A stretch of 64,000 nt of DNA from Rariglobus sp041662485. Its GTDB lineage: Bacteria > Verrucomicrobiota > Verrucomicrobiia > Opitutales > Opitutaceae. Under the pieces are notes generated by a model. It saw only the letters and a list, made by a program, of their open reading frames with translations. It was not told where the DNA came from and made no database searches. The first letter of the stretch is position 1, and every line of letters starts with the position of its first letter. The position numbers were made by a program, and so were the translations under genes. The stretch covers positions 6,971 to 70,970 of the forward strand of contig JBAZSJ010000024.1 in NCBI GenBank assembly GCA_041662485.1. Reading direction: 5' to 3'. Positions 59,746-64,000 of the stretch are shown here, piece by piece.

Positions 59746-59835
59746 GTAGGAGCGACTTTACGTCGCGATGGTTCGACCGTGGGAGCGAGCTTGCTCGCGA
59801 TGATCGGAATCGCGGCGTAAAGCCGCCCCTGCATC
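59746..59835. repeat. REP-like cluster
   Basis: Three units in a row: GTAGGAGCGACTTTACGTCG from 59746, GTGGGAGCGAGCTTGCTCGC from 59779, and an inverted unit TCGCGGCGTAAAGCCGCCCC ending ~59832. The stem bases differ between units but remain complementary. Confidence 0.8.
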
Positions 59836-59883
59836 GGAGGAATATCCCGGTGCATCATGCACCGGGATAACAACCAGCCGGAC

Positions 59884-61755
59884 TTACGGCATCAGCACGA
59901 AGCGGACGGCGTCGGCGATCACAGCGGCGGTCGTGCCGGCGTTGGACACCACGACCTTTCCGCCGGTGCCGGCGTTGAACGGATAGGTGCCCAGCAACTG
60001 CCAGGAACCACCGTTGATCTGCTGGTTTTTATACACGGGAACGGTGCCCGCGTTATAGGTGATGCTATAGGGCACGTTCGTGTCGCGGGAGACGTCTGCG
60101 GTCCAGCGGGCGTAGACGTTGTAGGTGCCGGCCACGGGAAGGTTCGGCGTGAACGTGGCGGTCTTGGAACCCTTGTTCGCGTTGCCGTCGTGGATGTAGT
60201 TAACGCCCTGATACCCGGCAATGCCCGTGCTGGCGGTCCAGGTGCCGACCTTGGTGCAGTTGGCGTTGTCCACGATGATTTCGTCGGCGATGGGCGTGAA
60301 GCGCACGGCGTCGGCGATGACCGCGCCATTGGTTCCCGTGGTGCGGATCTTCACGGACGCGGTGGTCTTGGACAGCGCGTAGGTGCCAAGCAGGTTCCAC
60401 TGGCCGCCGTTGACGGTCTGGTCGACCGTCACGGTGGCGGTGGTGCCGTCGGCCTTCACGATGTCGACCGGCACGTTGGTGGCGCGGTTGGCATAGGCGG
60501 TCCAGCGCATATAGACGTTGTAGGTGCCGCTTTCGCTGAGGGTAGGCGCAAACAGCACGGACTTGGTTCCCTTGTTGGTATTCTGGTCGTGGAGGTAGCC
60601 GGTGCCGTTGTAGCCGGTGATGCCCGTGCTGGCGGTCCAGCCGTCGGCGCCTGGAACAATGGTGATGCCGGACGCGTCCTCGGTGTCCTTCACCGGCTCG
60701 GTGCGCAGGTAGACGCGGCTGTAATCCCATTCGTAATATTTCCCGGCGAGCGCGCTGGCGGCCAAGGGAAAGTTGTTGTTCGTCACGGTGCGGCTGCCCC
60801 AGGTGCCGTCGAAGAGGAAACTCATGTTGATGGCCTCGCCCGTGGAAGTGGCGCCGAAGGTCCAGTGGAGCGTGCCGCTCTGCACCTGGATGCCGTCTAC
60901 GTAGGCGCTGTAGGTGTTATCCTTGCGGTAGAGCCAGGTCCACGTGTGCCAGTTGGAGGCGATGTAGGGCGGCGGCGTGCCATAGGCGGGGATGCCGCAT
61001 GACTGCATGCCGTTGGCCCAGTTCGAATAGTTGGTGGTCCAGGTGCCGCCCACCACGTCGGAATGCCAGAACTGGCCGTCATAATTGGTGTAACCGGGAC
61101 CTCCGTTGTCGTAGCCGAAGGATTCGATGAGATCGAACTCGGCGCCGTTGTCCCACTTGTTGCCGGCGGTCCACAGGGCGAACCAGAAGTAAGGCGGCGT
61201 CACATAACGCACGCGCGTTTCCCAGATCATGTCCTGGTTCAGCCGCGAGCCGCCGTTGGGCAGCGTCCACTTGGCCTGGAAGGAACCGCTGCCGGTGTTC
61301 ATCGAGGCTGGCACGAGCGTGGTGGCTCCGTTGAGCGGCACGATGTAGGTGCGCAGGGAATCGGTGAAGAACGTGCGCACCGGCGTGGCGGTGTTCACGC
61401 CTTCGATGGGCTGGCCGGACAGCGCATTCGTCGTGTCGGGGGAGACGATCTTCGCGCCGTAGTTGGGGTTGGCGATGGTGCCGAATTGGTCGTGGTATTG
61501 GAAGTTCGTGCTCATGTCCGTCATGTTGGTGACGGTGCTGCTGGCGCTGGTGCCGAAGTTCCAGTTTTTAACGAGGGCGAAGCCGGAGCCGCCGACGGCG
61601 TTGGCCGGTGTCGGACCGACCGCAGGACTCGCGATGGTGCCGCCGCCGATCGTCTCGGCCGGCAGGGTTGCAGAGGTGAGCAGGGCGACCAGGCTGGCGG
61701 TCAACGCGACCCTTTGCGAAAGGGCGCGACTAATCTGGGATGACACTGGGGACAT
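59884..61755 (-). CDS. Secreted GH16-like glucanase with two C-terminal golvesin-like beta domains
   Basis: 623 residues from ATG 61755; a longer frame to 61848 adds a poor N terminus. The signal peptide ends near LPAET. The GH16 region (~50-350) has the variant catalytic block GAEFDLIESFGY (two Glu and one Asp as expected), plus PPYFWFALWTAGNKWDNGAE. Two tandem ~130-residue domains follow (~365-490 and ~490-623), each with WTASTGI.GY.G..Y.HD, GTYNVY.RWTA and VIADAVRF, the golvesin/xanthan-lyase C-terminal pattern. It probably binds and cleaves glucans outside the cell. Confidence 0.82.
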   Translation of the reverse strand: MSPVSSQISRALSQRVALTASLVALLTSATLPAETIGGGTIASPAVGPTPANAVGGSGFALVKNWNFGTSASSTVTNMTDMSTNFQYHDQFGTIANPNYGAKIVSPDTTNALSGQPIEGVNTATPVRTFFTDSLRTYIVPLNGATTLVPASMNTGSGSFQAKWTLPNGGSRLNQDMIWETRVRYVTPPYFWFALWTAGNKWDNGAEFDLIESFGYDNGGPGYTNYDGQFWHSDVVGGTWTTNYSNWANGMQSCGIPAYGTPPPYIASNWHTWTWLYRKDNTYSAYVDGIQVQSGTLHWTFGATSTGEAINMSFLFDGTWGSRTVTNNNFPLAASALAGKYYEWDYSRVYLRTEPVKDTEDASGITIVPGADGWTASTGITGYNGTGYLHDQNTNKGTKSVLFAPTLSESGTYNVYMRWTAYANRATNVPVDIVKADGTTATVTVDQTVNGGQWNLLGTYALSKTTASVKIRTTGTNGAVIADAVRFTPIADEIIVDNANCTKVGTWTASTGIAGYQGVNYIHDGNANKGSKTATFTPNLPVAGTYNVYARWTADVSRDTNVPYSITYNAGTVPVYKNQQINGGSWQLLGTYPFNAGTGGKVVVSNAGTTAAVIADAVRFVLMP

Positions 61756-61935
61756 GGGGTCAGGGGTTGGGGTTAAACTAACGGACGCCACGAGCCATAG
61801 CAGGTGCGCGGAGATGCAAAAGTCCGGCGATGCTAGACTGTTGATCATCGAGCCCCGAAACGCCGGTTTTCTGAAACTGATTCCACTCGACGGCCGTTCC
61901 GTGAAAAGCGGAGGCCGTCAGGCTGCGGCGCACCG

Positions 61936-62367
61936 ATGAGCACCACCCTCCCCGACTGCCTTTATTGCCGCAAGGACCAGCGCCTCACCGACCTCATGAT
62001 CGAGGTCGCGCCCATGCAGGTTTCCACGCTCTTCCTCTTCAAGGAGCAGACGCATCGCGGTCGCTGCGTCGTCGCCTATCGCGGACACGTGAACGAGCTG
62101 TTCGAGTTGGCCGACGCCGAGCTCGCGCTCTTCACGCAGGACGTCGCCCGTGCCGCCCGCGCGATCAAGACCGCCTTCAATCCCGCCAAGATCAACTACG
62201 GTGCCTACTCCGACAAACTCCCGCACCTCCACATGCACCTCGTCCCGAAATACGTGGACGGGGCCGCCTGGGGCACGACGTTCGCCATGATGCCCGACCC
62301 GAAGAAACACCTGTCGGACGCGGACTACGCGGAACTGGGCAACGCGATCCGTCAGGCGCTGGGCTGA
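61936..62367 (+). CDS. HIT-family protein
   Basis: 143 residues. The histidine triad is H97-L-H99-M-H101 in KLPHLHMHLVPKY, and CLYCRKD near the N terminus is a possible zinc pair. HIT proteins hydrolyse or transfer nucleotide groups (AMP-lysine or dinucleoside polyphosphates). Transcribed alone from the 180-bp gap after the GH16 gene. Confidence 0.9.
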   Translation: MSTTLPDCLYCRKDQRLTDLMIEVAPMQVSTLFLFKEQTHRGRCVVAYRGHVNELFELADAELALFTQDVARAARAIKTAFNPAKINYGAYSDKLPHLHMHLVPKYVDGAAWGTTFAMMPDPKKHLSDADYAELGNAIRQALG

Positions 62368-62417
62368 GTAAACATTCCGCAGCAAGCTCCGAGGTATTTG
62401 ATCGAGGCAGCTCAAAT

Positions 62418-62464
62418 GTAGCCGGGGTCGCTGACCCCGGACCGGCCTCAGCGAGGCCGGCTAC
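62418..62464. repeat. REP-like inverted repeat, GTAGCC class
   Basis: GTAGCCGGGGTCGCTGACCC begins at 62418 and an imperfect second hairpin (CCGGCCTCAGCGAGGCCGGC) ends with TAC at 62464, giving a GTAG head at both outer ends. Confidence 0.7.
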
Positions 62465-62549
62465 ATCCAAGCCGAAGCAAGCTTCGGAGCATTGGCCCCC
62501 ACGCGAATAAAACGCGGAACGGGAAGCGTGTCCGTCGGTCTGCACCGGC

Positions 62550-62990
62550 ATGCTTATGAAACTCTCTCTTGTCCGGTCGTTGCGCGGCGGGTGGCTTGCC
62601 TTGGCGGTCGTGCTCGCGGCGGGCCTTTTGGGTGGCTGCGCCTCGACCACGAAGTCCGCCGACCGGCGGGATGTGAGCGTGATCCGCACCGGCGTGGCGC
62701 GGGCGGAAATCCTCAAGGAATTGGGCACGCCGGTGTCGTCCACGAAAAGCAAGGACGGCAACCAGGTGGACATCTTTACCTTTGTGCAGGGAGTGAAGCC
62801 GGCGGGCCAAGTTCCCCGCCCCATCGAGCGCGAAGAGGCTGATGCTCAGATGCTGAAAGTCATGCTCAAGCAAACCGGCTTCTCGCCCGACGCGATCTTC
62901 GACGGGAAGACCCTCACCGTGCAGGTCAACTACGACCAGGACGAGCGGGTCGTGGACACGTTCCTGCTGGATATGAAGAGCGCGCCTTGA
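62550..62990 (+). CDS. Lipoprotein with a BamE/SmpA-like fold
   Basis: 146 residues. The lipobox is LLGGC. The region ~45-110 (RTGVARAEILKELGTPVSST, VDIFTFVQG) follows the SmpA/OmlA pattern of a helix-turn-strand with G.P conserved. BamE lipoproteins belong to the outer-membrane assembly machinery, but other members have different roles; no bam genes are nearby. The start could also be 62556. Confidence 0.65.
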   Translation: MLMKLSLVRSLRGGWLALAVVLAAGLLGGCASTTKSADRRDVSVIRTGVARAEILKELGTPVSSTKSKDGNQVDIFTFVQGVKPAGQVPRPIEREEADAQMLKVMLKQTGFSPDAIFDGKTLTVQVNYDQDERVVDTFLLDMKSAP

Positions 62991-62992
62991 TG

Positions 62993-63045
62993 GTAGGGCG
63001 AACCGTCCCGGTGAGCCGCGGCTCGACGGGGACGCCTCGCCCTAC
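62993..63045. repeat. GTAGGGCG-class long palindromic repeat
   Basis: GTAGGGCGAACCGTCCC ... CGACGGGGACGCCTCGCCCTAC: outer arms GTAGGGCG / CGCCCTAC with nested complementary blocks. No coding signal. Confidence 0.7.
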
Positions 63046-63259
63046 CCGTTGTGATACCTGGAGGAGCATTCCAACCTCGGATGAAGCGTCCGTCAGGGTT
63101 GTGGCGAAGCTCCAAACCCCACCCCCAACGTTCCTTCCGCCTTCTGGAGCTCCCCCGAAAGACCCAATTTCAGGACAAGCGGCGTCCTTAGCTATCTTCG
63201 CCACAGCATCTATTCGCTGATTGCTGGAGATAAGACTCCACGGCTAACGTAGCCGGAAA

Positions 63260-63754
63260 ATGATAAGGCCAATCACAATCGGAATTATTCTCGCGGCATT
63301 CCTGTGTGTATCAGGATGCGTGCGTCCATACGAACGAACACTTGTAATCGAAGAGGTCGCCCCACCTATCACACTACGCTATTCAAGTGGGATTCAGCCG
63401 AACGCCTCACGTCATGTTTTAGTCCTGCAATTGAATAAGTTTTGGAATGAATTTGTATCAAAGAGAATCCCGCCCCCACTGATAGCGAAAGATATACGTG
63501 CTGGGTTTTCAGTTTCCACCAAATCGGTTAGAAAAACCAACGGATTTATAATTTTCGAATTTCGAATTCGCCTGCGAAGCGGCGGCAAAGAAGCTTTCGA
63601 TGCGATTCAAGCGGCATACGTTGAATTCATTGATCACTCCACAAAGGAAGCCGCCAATAATACACTTAGATACTGGTATGCTCAGTTAAAAAAACAGCGG
63701 ATCCGATTCAGAGGAAGCAAATCGAGGATAAAATTGAAGCGATTAAGACCGTGA
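63260..63754 (+). CDS. AT-rich hypothetical lipoprotein
   Basis: 164 residues. The lipoprotein signal ends LCVSGC. The rest (APPITLRYSSGIQPNASRHV, LVLQLNKFWNEFVSKRIPPP, ...RLKRLRP) is basic with no recognised family. Base composition is clearly less GC-rich than all neighbours, which points to recent acquisition; it lies between a GTAGGG palindrome and a group II intron end. Confidence 0.6.
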   Translation: MIRPITIGIILAAFLCVSGCVRPYERTLVIEEVAPPITLRYSSGIQPNASRHVLVLQLNKFWNEFVSKRIPPPLIAKDIRAGFSVSTKSVRKTNGFIIFEFRIRLRSGGKEAFDAIQAAYVEFIDHSTKEAANNTLRYWYAQLKKQRIRFRGSKSRIKLKRLRP

Positions 63755-63882
63755 AACCCATCTCACCCCGTGTCATTTTGAATGAAACCCCGACCGAAAA
63801 CTGAAACATGGCAGCCTCCGGCCTGTTCCTGATTTCCAGCTTTCCAGATTAAGTCCGTCCGCCCCTGCCCCGCGCTCATCCT

Positions 63883-64000
63883 GATCGGATGGGGTCACGG
63901 GGATTGCGCCCCGTGACCCTTCCACACCACCGGACGTGCGGTTTTCCGCATCCGGCGGTTGAGACAGAGGACGACCTATGTCGTCGCCGTTTCCCACGGC
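63883..64000 (-). mobile_element. 3' end of a group II intron (domains V and VI)
   Basis: Read leftward, the ~34-nt domain V hairpin lies at ~63926-63961: GCCGGATGCGG, AAAA, CCGCACGTCCGG, with the GCACGTCCGG strand typical of bacterial introns. A ~29-nt domain VI stem (GGGTCACGGGG / CCCCGTGACCC) follows at ~63891-63919. The rest of the intron, including any maturase gene, lies beyond the right edge. The exact 3' splice point near 63885 is not certain. Confidence 0.75.

Noticed and set aside
1..64000. CRISPR arrays, rRNA genes, toxin-antitoxin pairs, secondary-metabolite clusters
   Set aside because: Looked for; no regularly spaced direct repeats of CRISPR type, no rRNA signatures and no convincing toxin-antitoxin pair were seen.

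Overview
The window reads as chromosome of a GC-rich member of the Verrucomicrobia, most likely Opitutaceae. The reasons are three proteins with a C-terminal PEP-CTERM sorting tail, two of which carry autotransporter-associated beta-strand repeats but no beta-barrel, a TIGR02597-like secreted protein, two TonB-dependent receptors, two GH16 glucanases, a xylose operon and DUF-type envelope proteins of that lineage. The assignment is inference from gene content; no rRNA is present.

Layout. 1-12,100: surface proteins (a truncated beta-helix protein, a frameshifted TIGR02597-like gene, a small PEP-CTERM protein, then two tandem paralogous repeat proteins that share a palindromic 5' leader), with a leftward 7TMR-DISM histidine kinase and NarL-type regulator between them. 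12,176-23,700: housekeeping genes: TonB receptor, lepB, lepA, fabD and pilT leftward; dapA, dapB and ruvA rightward; an ECF sigma factor and its anti-sigma partner leftward. 23,917-36,532: an integrated element of about 12.6 kb bounded by a 39-bp direct repeat of the 5' half of a tRNA-Lys(UUU) gene. It carries a tyrosine integrase, a five-gene translationally coupled replication operon ending in a RepA/DnaB-like helicase, an iteron cluster, HNH nuclease, P27-like small terminase, prohead protease and a short tape-measure-like protein. No large terminase, portal or major capsid gene is present, so it looks like a phage satellite or a deleted prophage. 36,570-64,000: host genes again: AraC-type regulator with xylB-xylA; an S26B-like lipoprotein; an orphan response regulator; a sirohydrochlorin chelatase-like gene and a Pal/OmpA lipoprotein; a tightly overlapped operon of TonB receptor, YfiR-like protein, sensor kinase and receiver-kinase; peptidases (M20, M48, M50 fragment); tiny lysine-rich proteins; GH16 enzymes; and small metabolic genes. 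The right edge holds the 3' end of a group II intron on the minus strand.

Dispersed palindromes with a GTAGG/GTGGG head (REP-like) sit in many intergenic gaps. Their stems change by compensatory substitution while head and tail stay fixed, which suggests a mobilised REP family.

How genes work together: LepA, LepB, FabD and PilT are core functions. DapA and DapB are consecutive lysine/diaminopimelate steps. XylA and XylB convert xylose to xylulose-5-phosphate under the adjacent AraC-type regulator. The 43.6-49.1 kb operon probably couples outer-membrane uptake or sensing to a phosphorelay. The element's own regulators, helicase and iterons form a replication module next to its packaging genes.
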